Assembly (NCBI GenBank): GCA_964006375.1 | Contig: OZ023269.1 | Location: 57,761,279 to 57,825,278, forward strand | Direction of reading: 5' to 3' | DNA from: Tillus elongatus | Lineage: Eukaryota; Arthropoda; Insecta; Coleoptera; Cleridae | Length of the DNA: 64,000 nt | Shown here: piece by piece, positions 26,440-40,164 of the stretch | Numbering within the stretch: position 1 is the stretch's first letter | Layout of the letters: each line of letters begins with the position of its first letter | The notes under the pieces: generated by a model | Databases searched by the model: none | What the model saw: only the letters and a program-made list of their open reading frames with translations | What the model was told of the DNA's origin: nothing | Program-made: the position numbers and the translations under genes

Positions 26440-27270
26440 GTCATAAATTGGCTTTGGAAATAAAGCTTATAGATTAAATATGAGTTTTCGACATATTACA
26501 TTATTTTTTCTTCGGATTACACTACTTGAACTTTAAAAATAAAAAACTTGTGTTTAAATTTGATAACGTGCTGCCTGTACAGTGCACACACACACAGGGT
26601 GGCAACGTAAAATGTTTAATCTGCTTAACGTCTCTATTTTTGAATAAGGCAAAAATAATAAATACAAAATTTGAAAGCAAATGAACATTGCATATTTGAT
26701 ATTAAAAATATTATATAAATTAAAAAGTTGTAGGAATTTGCTATCAAATTTAATTAAACTTTTATGAAAACAATTGAGAAATGGTTTTGTGACTTAAAAC
26801 TAAAGATAATGTTGGCTTGATGTTATAGGACTCTATGTATGTTACAAAAGCAACACTTCGAGCAAACTGCATTTAAACAGTCAGCTTACTAGTACTGTGA
26901 TATACCATATTTATTTAGAATATCTAGGTATCTACATGCCAGCGTTCTATTACGTAGCGCTAAATTCTCATAAAATAATGATAAGTATGTATATTGTTTA
27001 AACAGATTGAGTATACATAACAGAAACATAGAACCAAGGATAATAATAAACCATTTTATTATTAAAAATAAAAAAAATGTGGTAATGATAAAAAACACAG
27101 TCATCATGTATCAACAACAACACTAAAAATTATTAAAAATACAGTGAACCCTAAACAGTTTTACTTAACCCATATAAACTACAAGACAACATTTTGAAGT
27201 ATGCAAAACCAAAGCATTCTACACTAACTGAAAAATTTCTATAAAGAATTTTTTTTAAATAATCATTATT
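26440..27270. other. No recognisable gene
   Basis: AT-rich. A short (ca)n followed by 'cagggtggcaacg' at 26585-26607 resembles a transposon tip, but no inverted partner was found. Confidence 0.35.
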
Positions 27271-27281
27271 TTACGTTTTGA

Positions 27282-27416
27282 TTAATCTATTCTTGGTTTT
27301 CTTTTTCCTTTAGGTTTCGGTTTAGTTTTGGGCAGAATAGATTTGTAGAATTCCTGGCCTATCAGTCGCCTCCGCTTATTTATGAACTTCAAGGCTTCTA
27401 TAATTTTGAGACAGCC
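27282..27416 (-). CDS. Candidate terminal exon of a host gene (44 codons)
   Basis: On the minus strand an open segment runs from a possible 3' splice site (...aagtccag just upstream of 27416) to a TAA at 27284-27282. It reads GCLKIIEALKFINKRRRLIG, then QEFYKSILPKT and a K/P/R-rich end KPKPKGKRKPRID. Codon use is less AT-biased than the surroundings, and the lysine-proline tail looks like a real basic C-terminus. There is no ATG, and a stop lies a few codons upstream of the putative acceptor, so it could only be a last exon. The polypyrimidine tract is weak. I do not recognise the protein. It could equally be a chance open stretch or transposon-derived. Confidence 0.3.
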   Translation of the reverse strand, partial: GCLKIIEALKFINKRRRLIGQEFYKSILPKTKPKPKGKRKPRID

Positions 27417-27989
27417 CTGGACTTGTTGATGTTTTTAGTGTATTTTATAAAAGTTTTTTATTTTAACTGTTGTTACTTTTTGTAGTTTAGCCTGTGAAAG
27501 GTTTTTTGAGTATCAGAGGTTTTAAACATTTTTTTGTTGTTGTGTTAGGTCAAAGAATTACAGGACAGAAACTTTGGAAATTGTATAGTATCATAATTCA
27601 GAAGAGATAACACAGTTTGAAAATGCAGAAAATCCCGCAACTGCATTTGATGTTAAATATTGCTTACAATTCACTCTTATTCTTTCTACTCGACGTAAAT
27701 TATTGTGTTATATGTTTTTGAGAGTTGCGCTGCGTCTTATCATATATCTCTTTCTCTCATGTTATGCTGCTTACCAACTCACACATAGTGCATTGGAATT
27801 CTTAATGGTTTGAAGGAAATGACTAAATTCTGCACAAAACTATAACTGTACTGAGAATCCTTGACCGAACCCATTAACCACCATGAAGATAAACTTGATT
27901 TGATAAAGATAGGTGGGCCGTTGTAGATTTTGTAGATTATTTGAATGAGTCGTATAGTCGTACAGTCGCTGCGACCCCGATGGGTCTCT

Positions 27990-30400
27990 TGTACATGACT
28001 CTTTTTCCTAATAGTGGCTCAAAAAGTTCAGACTTTTTATGTAGTCCACTATCTTCTTGGGGACTAATTAATCTATTTCCGGGTGTGTTAGGGTCAAACC
28101 TCCAAGGTATTTGAGCCTTCTGTAGAACTTAGCCATGCAGTCGCATAGCAAGTGCTCTGTTTTTTTGCTGCTTCAGTGCAGTATCTGAAATTCTTACTGT
28201 CCGTTTAGCCCATCCATATAAGGTGACACCTTATTAGGGAGTGTCCTGTGAAAAATCCTGCGATTATTCTCAAGTCGTTCCTGTTCAATCCCGGACACAG
28301 TTCAGGCTTCTCTGTTCATATGGCGATTAACCGCTTTGCCTGTTTTAACCCTAGCGCTTTCCTCCAGTATGATAGCATTTAGTTCTTCTCCCAAGTATCA
28401 TCAAGTACATCCCTTATGTGGCTTTTTGTTAGTCCAAAATAGCGCTCTGGACCATAGGATGGTGTTGTCGCTGCTGCCCTTTTTGCAAGGCTATCTGCTT
28501 CCTCATTTATTTTAATGCTTGGTGCCCTGGTGCCCACATCAAAGTTCCTTTGTTGTTTGTAGTCAGTTGATTCAAGGATTGTTTGCATTCCCAGGTAAGT
28601 TTAGATTCGGTTTTGAGAGATTTCGTACTGCCTGGCAGGATGTAGGATGCTTGCTATAGCATTTGTGCTTGGAAGATGGTGGACGTTTTTTCTAGGACCC
28701 GTCTGTATACTATACAAATGAGTCAGCATTGCACTGTCTTGGTCCCATGTTTAGCGGTGACTTATGACCACGTCGAATGGAATTATAAAGTCCAGTTTGG
28801 CTAGCATCGGTCTGTTGGTTTGGAAAGTGACTCTAGTGGAATAATTTTCAGGACCAAGTCTCCTGGTATGAATTTGTCCGCTTGGAATAGTCTTGAGGCA
28901 GTTAGTGCTGCTCGCCTCTTCACGCATATGTGCAGTAGAGAAAGATTCAGCATAGCCTCTATTGCAGCTGTGGGGCATGATGCCATAGCTCATGTTGTTC
29001 CAAGACAGATCAGTCTCTGCAAGTTTTGCAATTTACTTTGTGTTAAGGCTTGTTCCGTTTTTGGCCACCATACTATAGATGTATATGTCACCATGGGTTT
29101 TACCACAGTTGGTATATCTAGTATACCATCGTGGAATTCAGCCCCCATGTCTTTTCTACAAGTCTACGGCATGTCCCGATTCCCATTGTGGTTCTCGAAA
29201 GAGTTTTTTCTAAGTGTGTGTTCCAATTCAGTTTTTGGGCTTAAGGTATTTAACTTCTTCATAAAATTGTATCTATGTTCCATTTTAAATGGGAACCTTT
29301 AAATTTAGTTTCCTTCTGTTCGTGAATCGGACAAGAACTGTCTTATGAGAGTTGACATTAAGTCCCTCTGTCTTACACCAGTTATTTACTATATTTTGGG
29401 CTGTTTGCATTAGGCCGGATATTACCACATCGTGCTTTCCCGTTACTGTTATGACAATATTGTCTGCGTAACCTTGGACTATGAACCCAGCTCCGATCAA
29501 TGTAGTAATAAGTTTATCAACAACGAGCGATCACAGCCGAGGTGATAGCACCTCTGCTTGATGACAACCTTTTGCCATCGTCACTGTTGCGTTGGTTTCA
29601 TTGATGGTGGCTGTGATAACACGGCTTTCTGGCATTGACTCAATCCATCCATTATAATGGGGAATTCCACTTCCCTTTCTTGTCGTCTTGGTGAATTGAG
29701 ATGAGATGTTGTCAAAGACACCCTCTATGTCAATGAATGCGCTGAGGGCTACTTCTTTGGCCACAAAAGTTTTTTCTATCCTCTCACTAGATAGTCTAGG
29801 GGGTCTAATGTAGATTTTTCTGCCTGATGGCGAATTGTTGTATATGGAGCGATTTTCTTGTTAGGGTATCGTTTCTGATGTATTGGTCTAATGCCTTCTC
29901 CATGGTCTTTAGGAGAAATGGTATGCGGCTAATGGGGCGGTAGGACTTTGCTTTTGATATAAACACTAGATTTGCCCCTCTCCATGCCTGTGGAATAAAG
30001 CCTAGGATTAAACTAGCTCTGAATGCAGGTGGGGTTTTAATATGTTAAAACCCGGCTGTAGCAAGGCGGGAAATGTGCCGTTTCTGCCAGGGGATTTATA
30101 GAGTGTAAAACTCCCTATCGTCCATTTTATTCTATTAATATTAAAAATTTTATTTGACAGTCTTTTCCCAAGTTTCACTGGGTTTCTCATCAATTGATCA
30201 GCTGGTGGGCTGCACTGTTGCAAATTATCTTCAGTATTTTGTGAACCTGTAAAGTGAGCCTGTAGGAAAACTCCAGTGTTTTCCTCTGGGCTTTTTGTAT
30301 ATTCACCGTTTGGCTGTTTCAGTAGACCAAATGATCCTTTGATAGGATTTTCTGTAGACCCTTTGTTGAATTATAACATAATTTGTAGCATACAACCCCT
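27990..30400 (-). pseudogene. LINE-C: decayed non-LTR retrotransposon with RNase H (LOA/I-like)
   Basis: Read on the minus strand from high to low coordinates: a pre-RT segment at 30223-30008 with SFTLYKSPGRNGTFPALLQP; RT block A at 29764-29531 with ALSAFIDIEGVFDNIS and an eroded Gln-Gly-Val-Leu-Ser-Pro block; the catalytic region at 29500-29285 with GYADNIVI (YADD mutated to YADN) and GLNVNSHKTVLVRFTNRRK; RNase H end at 28588-28379 with KINEEADSLAKRAA; and a C-terminal HLLCDCMAKFYRRLKYLGG region near 28190-28090. The domain order RT, RNase H, Cys/His end fits LOA- or I-type LINEs. All parts are broken by stops and frameshifts, and the 5' part is missing. Confidence 0.7.
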
Positions 30401-30779
30401 TGCGGGTGTGACGTACCTCTTAAATTGAGCAAGAAAGGTAGGTTGAGTAATACCTTTTTGCAAAGCTCTCTTGAATTTCTATTCAAAGCTGCAATTTAAA
30501 AATCTACCGATTAGTTTTTTAGATATTTGCTTACAACACTTCAAAGTATAAAATCTAAAATAGTAGTATTTATTCGATTAGTTTTTGAAAAATTATAAAA
30601 TCTTTGGTGGTCACTGGATATTGGAAAAAAATTCCCACGGTGCCACTATTTAACGTGAAGTTATTATAAATCTTTAAACCCAGAGCTATCAACTATGAAA
30701 TAAACACAGTAAATTAACATATCTAGCGTGTTGGCTTCTAGAAGGTAAAATTCTGTGCAAAACTTTCAATTTCAGCTTT

Positions 30780-31290
30780 GTAGATAATCTTAGCATAGGT
30801 TACTCATGATGGTCCACCAAGGGGTTGGTTTCTTCATATTCCACCACTGCGCGTCTTATTTCTGTGGACAATTTCGTAATGAGTTCCTCATTTCCTATTA
30901 CTCTGTAGTTAATGCGCATAAGCGCTTCATTCATATCCGTAGTCTATTTTCCTGCTCAGCATCTTCAGTGGGTGGAGCTCCTGGTCTCGCTTGGCTCTTC
31001 TACTGTTGATGTTGGGTTGTAATTTCTTTTATGACAGGGGCCCGCCTCATCAGTACCCTTCAATCGACGTCTCGCATGCTGTGATCTAGCCTCTGTTCCA
31101 GACATGCCCTGGCCAACCAAAGACAATGGTATTTCTCCAAAGCTTCCGTTTCCAGGGTTATGGCACAAATTAACTCTAGTTGCCCAGATAGATAAGAATG
31201 TAAGGCAATGTTAAAATAGGATAAAAGAGATAAAGGAATAAAGTAATTTCGAATAGCGGTAAGTATACCGCTGGCAACAGTACACTCACC
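30780..31290 (-). pseudogene. Unassigned coding-like traces, minus strand
   Basis: Two overlapping minus-strand segments (31168-30965 and 31296-31060) and a following open run to about 30800 are richer in charged residues than random AT-rich DNA. They include RRRLKGTDEAG and NEALMRINYRVIGNEELI. They could be the N-terminal part of LINE-C or a separate LINE fragment. No domain is recognised. Confidence 0.3.
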
Positions 31291-31309
31291 GGCCAAAGTT
31301 TTTATTATT

Positions 31310-33340
31310 ATTGATCATCATGCATTATTATTATATTACTAATATGACTTTAGCCTGAAGCGGTTTCACTCATCCCAGGTATCTCATATACCAAAGGGAT
31401 TATGCTCAGATGGAGCCATTTTCAAATTATCGGGCCCTGAACAACACGACGCATTCTAATCTCCGTATGGTGTGAGCAGTTTCAAATATTACCGCGTTCT
31501 GCATCACCTTATAAAGGTGCTCTCCAAGACCCAGTATCTTATTGTTCTCTTGAGGGTTCTGAGGAACCACACCAGTTGACATAATTATCGGGATTGCTCG
31601 GACCCTATGTGTCCCCCACTGCCTCTCTACTTGCATTTCGAGGTTTCTATACTTAATGATCTTCTCGTTGTACTTTGTCTCTAGATTATTGGTACTCAGC
31701 GGGAAAGCGATATCAATGATAAAGGCAACTCTGTCTTTTTTCCCAGGACAAGGTCCGGGTTGTTGAAGTATATCGTCCGGTCAGTGATAATTGGTTTGTC
31801 CCGTTATAGGAGGAAATCGCTCGATTCCAACACTGGCTGTGGCGAGTATGTAAGATGGAGTATTCTGCAGCAGGTTATCTTTGATGGCAAGTGATTTATG
31901 GATAATATCTGCCACTTAGCGGGCTTAGGGAATCTCCCTGATATATTCCTAGGTTGATTTCAATAGTTGTAATATGATTATCGAGCCACAATCTTGTCAT
32001 CAATTTGTGCATCATGAGAGCGAGTGGATTTACTATATCGGAGGAAATTTTATGAATCTTTAGGGATTTGAGGACCCACTATTAAATGCCTTTTGTAATC
32101 GAGATAATGCATATTAAGGTCCCTGCATCTTATTTATGCATGCTTTAGGATGAGTCCGTCGATTGTGAGTTTCTCCTTGCATCCAAGGCATCCCCTGATG
32201 CATCCCCTTTGCTCCGTACATATGAGGTCATTTCATGGTTCATGGATCCTGTGATATAATAATGCGGAAAAAATCTTGAACATGGTGGGGAGGCACGGAA
32301 TTGGGCGGTGATTCTTTGGTTCGGTTCACGAGCCGCTTTTATGTAGCAGCGACGTTCGTCCTACTGTAAGCAATTAAGGAAAACTTGAGGGATTTTGCAT
32401 ATGACTCCACAGAACAACTCGGCAATGACAGGATGCAGTAATGAAAACAGCTTAAGCCAAAACTTCTGGATTCTATCGAGGCCTGGGAACTTCCAATACA
32501 CATCTCTAGTTATTGTGGAGTAAAGGGTGCGTTTAATATTGTCGGGGTGTTTTGCATACACTGTTCTATATTTTGAATCCACAATGCATCGGTGTTTGAA
32601 TTAACGTTATATGACCAGATTTCACTCCAGTATTGTTTGAATAATTGTACCGCTGCAAGTCTGCCTGCTTCACTTTGGTTCTCTGTGTTTGAGCCCGTTC
32701 AGGTGTTCTTACAACACTGTTCAATGTCCTCATCCCCATAGTTTCTGTGGTTTTTATTCAGGATGTCATGGATTTTCTTCTTGACATTCTCGTTGCAGTT
32801 CCCCTCAGGTACTGTGTGATGTTGTTTATGCTGATTCTAATTTCATCTATGTTACTCTGCTTTGTATTCGAATAGGTCATTTTGCCGGTCATTTCTTAAA
32901 TTTGCGCTCATATAATGATTGGCTGTTATAATCGACGACGGTTGCCGCAGCTGCATAAATCATGGTGTTTAGTTGCTCAATGTTCTTTATTCGGTTGGAC
33001 AATTTTTGGAGTGCTTCGTTGGTATATGGTAGTTGGTCCGTTTCTTAAACATTAGTTTAGGTATGACTGGTCTTGACAGTGGCTCAGTGCCTTCAAATAT
33101 AGTGATGTATTTCAGAATTTGCTCGCCATATGCTCCGTCCTGCTTTTTCTATTTTGTTCTGCTGTTCTACATCATGGGGGACGTTATCCTGTGCTATTTC
33201 CGTATGAATACCGCCATTATGCAGTAGGTGTCCCGATTTCTCTGCGTATTACATCTATTTCTAGGTCGGGCAGACACTTCTTCTTTACGATCACATTTTT
33301 TCTATCCGCAAGATTTTGCTTTGTATTATTGTTATCATTA
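31310..33340 (-). pseudogene. LINE-D copy 1: RT and restriction-like endonuclease region
   Basis: On the minus strand, 32582-32361 contains FPGLDRIQKFWLKLFSLLHP, a decayed form of the PGPDGIQNFWLK block of LINE RT. Near 31740-31680 there is an FIIDIAFP trace, and 31636-31427 continues with KYRNLEMQVERQWG, IPIIMSTGVVP and ILGLGEHLYKVMQ. This end pattern (a liDvAiPn block, then IPI..STGVVP) is familiar from C-termini of LINE proteins thought to carry a PD-D/E-x-K (restriction-like) endonuclease, as in the R2/R4 group. Heavily decayed. The 3' end lies in 'tatgactttagcctgaag' next to a TTA-rich run. Confidence 0.6.
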
Positions 33341-33344
33341 TATT

Positions 33345-34330
33345 TATTGTATTATTATTATGACTTTAGCCTGAAGGGTGTGACATCTCACATTCCCTCA
33401 AAAGGGAACACTTCACTTCACTTTGCCCAGGTACCTGAGACCCCAAAGCGATTGACCTCAAATGGAGCCCTTTCCAAGTTTTCGAGCCCCGAACGACAAC
33501 GCGCCACATCTTCATTCCCAAAATTGTCCGCTCGATGTGGGCAGTTGCAAAGGGGAACATTCACTCATCTCATATATCTCACACATCGAAGGGCTTGAGT
33601 TCAGATGGAGCCCTTTCCAAGATATTGGACCCTGAACGACAACGCGACACATCCTCATTTGCCAGATTTCTCCGCAGGTGTGGGCAGTTGCAGGTATCGC
33701 TTTCTGCATAACCTTATAAAGGTGGTCTCCAAGGCCCAGTATTTTAATGTGCTCTCGCAGATTCTTAGGAACCACACCAGTTGACGACATGACTATCGGC
33801 ATCACTCGGATCTATCTGCCCCCCACTCTCGCTTTTTTTGCATCTCGAGGTCTCTATATTTAATGATGTATTGTATCTCCAGATTATTGGTATTCGGAAT
33901 GGCTACATCAATCAGCGTCACTTGTGTACAGGACTTATCCACTTTTCTTTCATTGAGCCTGTTGTGGGCAACTCGTTGGTCTGTGAGTACGGTCTGATCC
34001 CAGTACATGTATCTTGAGTTCTCTAGAACAGGCTCAGGAGTGTATCTATAGTAGGGCACCTTACTAGGGTTTAAAAGGGCCATTTTCAGAGCCAGTTCTT
34101 GATGAAGTATTCTCGCCTCTCTTTGTACTCTGTTGCAGCAAACGCTTGACATCCTTCGGTAATGCTGTGTTTACCAAAAAAAAACATATATTCAGGGCGA
34201 CTAAAAAGGAGAGGAAGGACAAGAAATTTAATACGTTTTTTGTGTACTGTGGTGTTTCCATCACACTTTCTGCAACACTCCCTGTGGTTCCGCCCCCTAC
34301 TGCCATCAACACTTTCACACTACAATTCGT
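33345..34330 (-). pseudogene. LINE-D copy 2: C-terminal endonuclease region
   Basis: Minus-strand frames 34152-33802 and 33805-33512 give one C-terminal region split by a frameshift: LALKMALLNPSKVPYYRYTP, ENSRYMYWDQTVLTDQRV, TLIDVAIPNTNNLE, KYRDLEMQKKREWG, then MPIVMSSTGVVP and ILGLGDHLYKVMQKA. It matches copy 1 over the shared part and has the same 3' end sequence (33360 'gactttagcctgaag'). The Pro-Asp motif expected before the LIDVAIP block is eroded. A 170-bp tandem duplication of the 3' region is visible (33395-33555 against 33560-33700). Confidence 0.65.
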
Positions 34331-34349
34331 GATGTAGCTTAAGAAGAAG

Positions 34350-36800
34350 CGTCGTCTCTAACCATGTAATAACCAATCCGGCTCTAAGGCTCTCCTTCTA
34401 CTAGTCACTCCAATTCAAGAGTGGACACCTAGCACGCCTTGTGGCTATCAAAATTCTAACAAAATTCTACCAGTATTCTACTTTCTGCGCAAGAAGAGAT
34501 AACATTGCCTATAGTAGCCTGTAAGACGCTATTCATTTGGGTAGCATTATGAGTTGGATTTCACAAAGTAGTACTAATTCCGGTGTAATAGGTCAGGGCT
34601 TGTGTATGTTACTGCATCTGGAATGCACATTAACAGTGGTAATAAATATTTGTAAAGTCATACTTATGACACTGTGATATGCCACTGTGTTAAATGTTCT
34701 TGTCACATCACATGACTGGAACCGTGCACAACTTAAAAAATTTTGTACGTAAAGGGTCTTCACTTAAAGGATTGTTGAGCATCTAGGAAGAGGTCAACAA
34801 ATCTTTTAATAATAGGGTTTGTATCCTAGTTTAAAAAAATCACTATACACAAAACCACTCTAACTCTCTGAGCGCAATAAAACTATTTAAATTTGATACG
34901 ATCAACAACTTTTTAAAACAAGAAAATAAACTTCTAAAACAAAGTAGGTACCTTGTCAGACGGATCATTGAGGTGTGCCATTTTGTAGATTATATTCTCT
35001 GGAGAGTGTGCTATCTACTTTTCTCTTTTTTGCCATTCTGTGAAAAAAAAGTTGTTATTCAGTAGTATATGCCTAATTTATTTTAGTAATATCACACGTT
35101 TGTGATCGGGGGCTTTTCATAAAAAATAATGTTTATTCATGTTTTCCTGATTATTTAAGTATTTAGAGTTCAAATATGAACACACTGCTTTGAACCGGGT
35201 CCATAGACACCAAATAATTGTGGATTTTTAGTAAAAGCAGATAACAATACCAGTGCTCAGCTTATTTTAACTCATTTGGATTTTCTTGGGAATCAGTTGT
35301 CTTCTAGTTCTAATTATTTATTATGTATTATCATTAATAAAATTATCAAAGTACATGAAGCAGCTGGAACGAATTTTATTGCATCGAAAATATCCTGAAA
35401 GATCGAAATCACATTCTGCCACACATTTCTGAGGCAAAAATATGACGATCTAAGCCAACTTACCTGTTCATTAATTGCTACCTATATAAAAAGTTAACCC
35501 TTTCTAAAATACCACCACTCAAGGGGGTACTCCCAAATTGAGGGGGGGGGGGTCTACCCAAAACCCGTTTTTTTTAAATAACTTAATTATTGTGATTTCG
35601 AATCAGCACCTTTATACTCACCTTTGAAGCTTACACTTATACAAAATTTAAGAAACTTTTATTTAGAAAGCTGTTCTTCAAAAGTTCAATCTTTTACTTG
35701 ATTTTTGTAAGGTAGGTATAGGTCATTGATAATTTTGTTAAAATTTGCTGAAGGCCTGTTTTATTTTCATCTTTTTTACTGCTGAAAAGTTTTAATATAT
35801 TGCACTTTTTTTCCTATTTTGAAACGCCGATCTTATGTTTACAAATAATGATTTCCTTAACACCCAGTGAGTGTGTTATAAACTAATAGTCAAATCTGGT
35901 TAAAAGAAGGGTGACTTGTCTCAGTAGCTTAGCAAATTGAGCTGTGGAACACCTGGAATAACAGCGCAGCCAGTTACCTTTTCAAAAATCAATATTTTTT
36001 ACTGGGTACATAGTATAAATAAAAATTTCTGAGGCTGTTCCATTGTATTACATGTTTGCACGCTTCGCCTTTCGAAGGGGAGTAAAGCCGACGTTCCCGA
36101 CTATGCGATTATAAATCTTTATAAAAATATTGATCTAGGTATACTATCTTGCGGATTAATTTTTGTAAATATTTTTTCTACATGTTTAAAATGATTATTA
36201 AAGATAGTTTTAGATTTTCTGTCTGTTCACCAAGCTGCATCGAAATTACTTACTATAGATTGATCTTCCCCCTTTGAAAAAAGTTAGAGGCATGCATAAA
36301 TTAAATAAGGAAAAAAGCCATCAGCTTAGGAGTTATCTTACCTTTACGGGCTATAAATAATTTATTGTAAATAATTAATAACACAAAACTACGAACTACC
36401 TATCACATCGACGAAAATGTAATAAACTTCTGGGCTTAGACTGAACATCAAATTCCAAAATTTGTTACTTCCTTCAAATAAAATTTATATTTTCCGTGGT
36501 CACTTTTTTTCGTTCTGTTCTATACTCAATTATTATCACGCAGAGCCCTCGTAGGATTAAAAGCAGCGAATGTCGGAATTTACGAAACCATGGAGTGAGC
36601 GATATCGATGTTCGCTCTATCAGCATCTGCTTTGCTTTTGAAACTTCGAGTTTAATATAACAACATATAGCGAATCTATGTATAGATAGATATTTCTGTT
36701 TGTTTATGTCTATAATTAACATTAAAAATTGTACAGGCAATGCTGTGTGCAACTTAGGCAGGTCAAAAATACTCAAAAAGCTGTGCTATAGCTGTACTGA
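34350..36800. other. No recognisable gene
   Basis: AT-rich sequence without frames of family resemblance. A g-run at 35540-35550 and several T-runs are present. Nothing supports an RNA gene or an element boundary. Confidence 0.4.
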
Positions 36801-36815
36801 AATAAAACTTGTATT

Positions 36816-37240
36816 TTGAGCGTTGCTTTTATTCTGGATGAGGAGCTCGGACTTGTGGTTAGTGGGCTTCTGTGCCTTGGTGCGGCCCGTCGGACGGCGG
36901 TTTCGGCGGACCCGCGACCCTCTCAACTACCTGCCTTCGCGCCCTTCGGAGCTTGTTACCCCTATCTACACCTCTACGTCCTAAGGTCCTACGACCCCGC
37001 TAACGTGTTTGTGTCTGTGTCTGCCTGTGTCCCTCGTGAGAGTGATGTGGTGTACTGGGTGTGTGACGTGTACCATTACTGTTCAGTGAGGACACAGGGC
37101 AGCGAAGTAAGCACCTAACGAGTAGCGAATAGCCGACATCAGAGAGGACGTGTGACAGTCATTGACTTAACATTAAGACACATGGAGTCAGCATCGCGAC
37201 ACGATTGTAGCCGCCACAAAAACTTCTCTTGATTTAACAC
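36816..37240. other. GC-rich island of unknown origin
   Basis: This 400-bp stretch is far richer in G, C and CpG than the rest of the window (for example gcggcccgtcggacggcggt around 36880-36905). A 100-codon plus-strand frame (36816-37118) exists but has no family I recognise. A gaa|gtaagc donor-like site lies at 37107-37115. It may be a promoter/first-exon region, the 5' UTR of a retroelement, or a fragment of either. Confidence 0.35.
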
Positions 37241-37839
37241 CTTTTACTCCTTGATTTAATAGAGTAAGAATTTTGTTTCAGTGTCACCCTTCTCTGTCTT
37301 ATTCCTCATGCTCTTTCATTTTACATTTTATACTCCTATTTATTATATTGAACATATTAGCGACTTTAACTGAAAATCTGAATTACTCAACGAAACAAAA
37401 CAAAACTTTTAAACCTTTACATTATACTAATATATATATATATATGCATGCATGCAGATTTTAATGCAGTATTGAGCTGGAAAAAGCTTTGCCCCAATAC
37501 TAATCTTTTATCACGTGATTATAAACTATATACGCTGGTTATTAAGGCTACGATATTCCTATCATTATTTTTTACTTTACCGATATTCTTTAATGGAATT
37601 TTCAAAATAATAGAAAATTGCAACATGTTAAAATAAATTATTCAAAATGTTTTAGTGAATATTATAAGCTTAAAATTTTCAGCTCAAAAATATAATACCT
37701 GCTTTATTTTTATATTAAACTTCGATGAATTCAAACTTTTTGTTAGTTTTTAAAGATAATAACGATAAACATTGCTAATTACATTTATCCAATAAAAATC
37801 CATTTTATGACATAAATAAATAATTTTCAAAACAAGTGC

Positions 37840-38153
37840 TAGAGCCTCGGTGGTTCAGTTCTGAACCGAAGGGTACTGGGTTCGATCCCAGGATACTCCT
37901 TTCACTTTATCAGTACATACTGTACAATTAACATCAACCGAGGTTGTGGCATTGTATTTGAGCAAGCCGAACGTCTGCACGTGTCCATGTGATGTTGGGC
38001 ACGTTAAGGATCCCTACCGTCCTTACAGAAAGGCAGGGGTTCGGAAAACTTTCCAGGATAGTGAGGTGAAACTGCTGGCTGGCGTCGGTGATTGTCCATA
38101 GTTAAAGAACACACACACACACACACGCACGCACGCACGCACGCACGCGCGCG
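37840..38153 (+). mobile_element. tRNA-derived SINE
   Basis: The head has an A-box-like tggttcagttctg (37851-37863) inside a perfect arm ggttcag/ctgaacc, and a B box ggttcgatccc (37879-37889) in a ctggg/cccag arm. The anticodon arm is missing, so it is not a tRNA gene. The body (37900-38105) contains 'gatgttgggcacgttaagga', which looks like a conserved SINE core. The 3' end is a (CA)n/(CGCA)n tail (38108-38153). RNA polymerase III could transcribe it from the A and B boxes. Confidence 0.7.
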
Positions 38154-38379
38154 GCTTTATGAGATGTTACACCAGGCATATAGTTCATTTATCGCACTTA
38201 TATTATAAGATAGAATATATTCATAGACTTTTACTAACCACAGCGAAATCTATTTAAAAATATGTGTTCACTATCATCTTAATTTACATGCTTTTTGTAC
38301 AACGTAAAATGTACCTACTACATTCTGTCTGAATAAGAGTTCCATTAGGTAATTCTACTTCACTAAGAATTTTTGTCAT

Positions 38380-40135
<1,756 letters not shown>

Positions 40136-40164
40136 ATATTATGTATTCTTTTAATAACAATAAT

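Noticed and set aside
26585..26610. (ca)n followed by 'cagggtggcaacg', like a mariner tip
   Set aside because: No inverted partner within several kb.
37845..37905. Possible tRNA gene
   Set aside because: The D and T arms pair well, but the anticodon arm is missing and the acceptor ends pair poorly. The body and tail behind it make it a SINE head.
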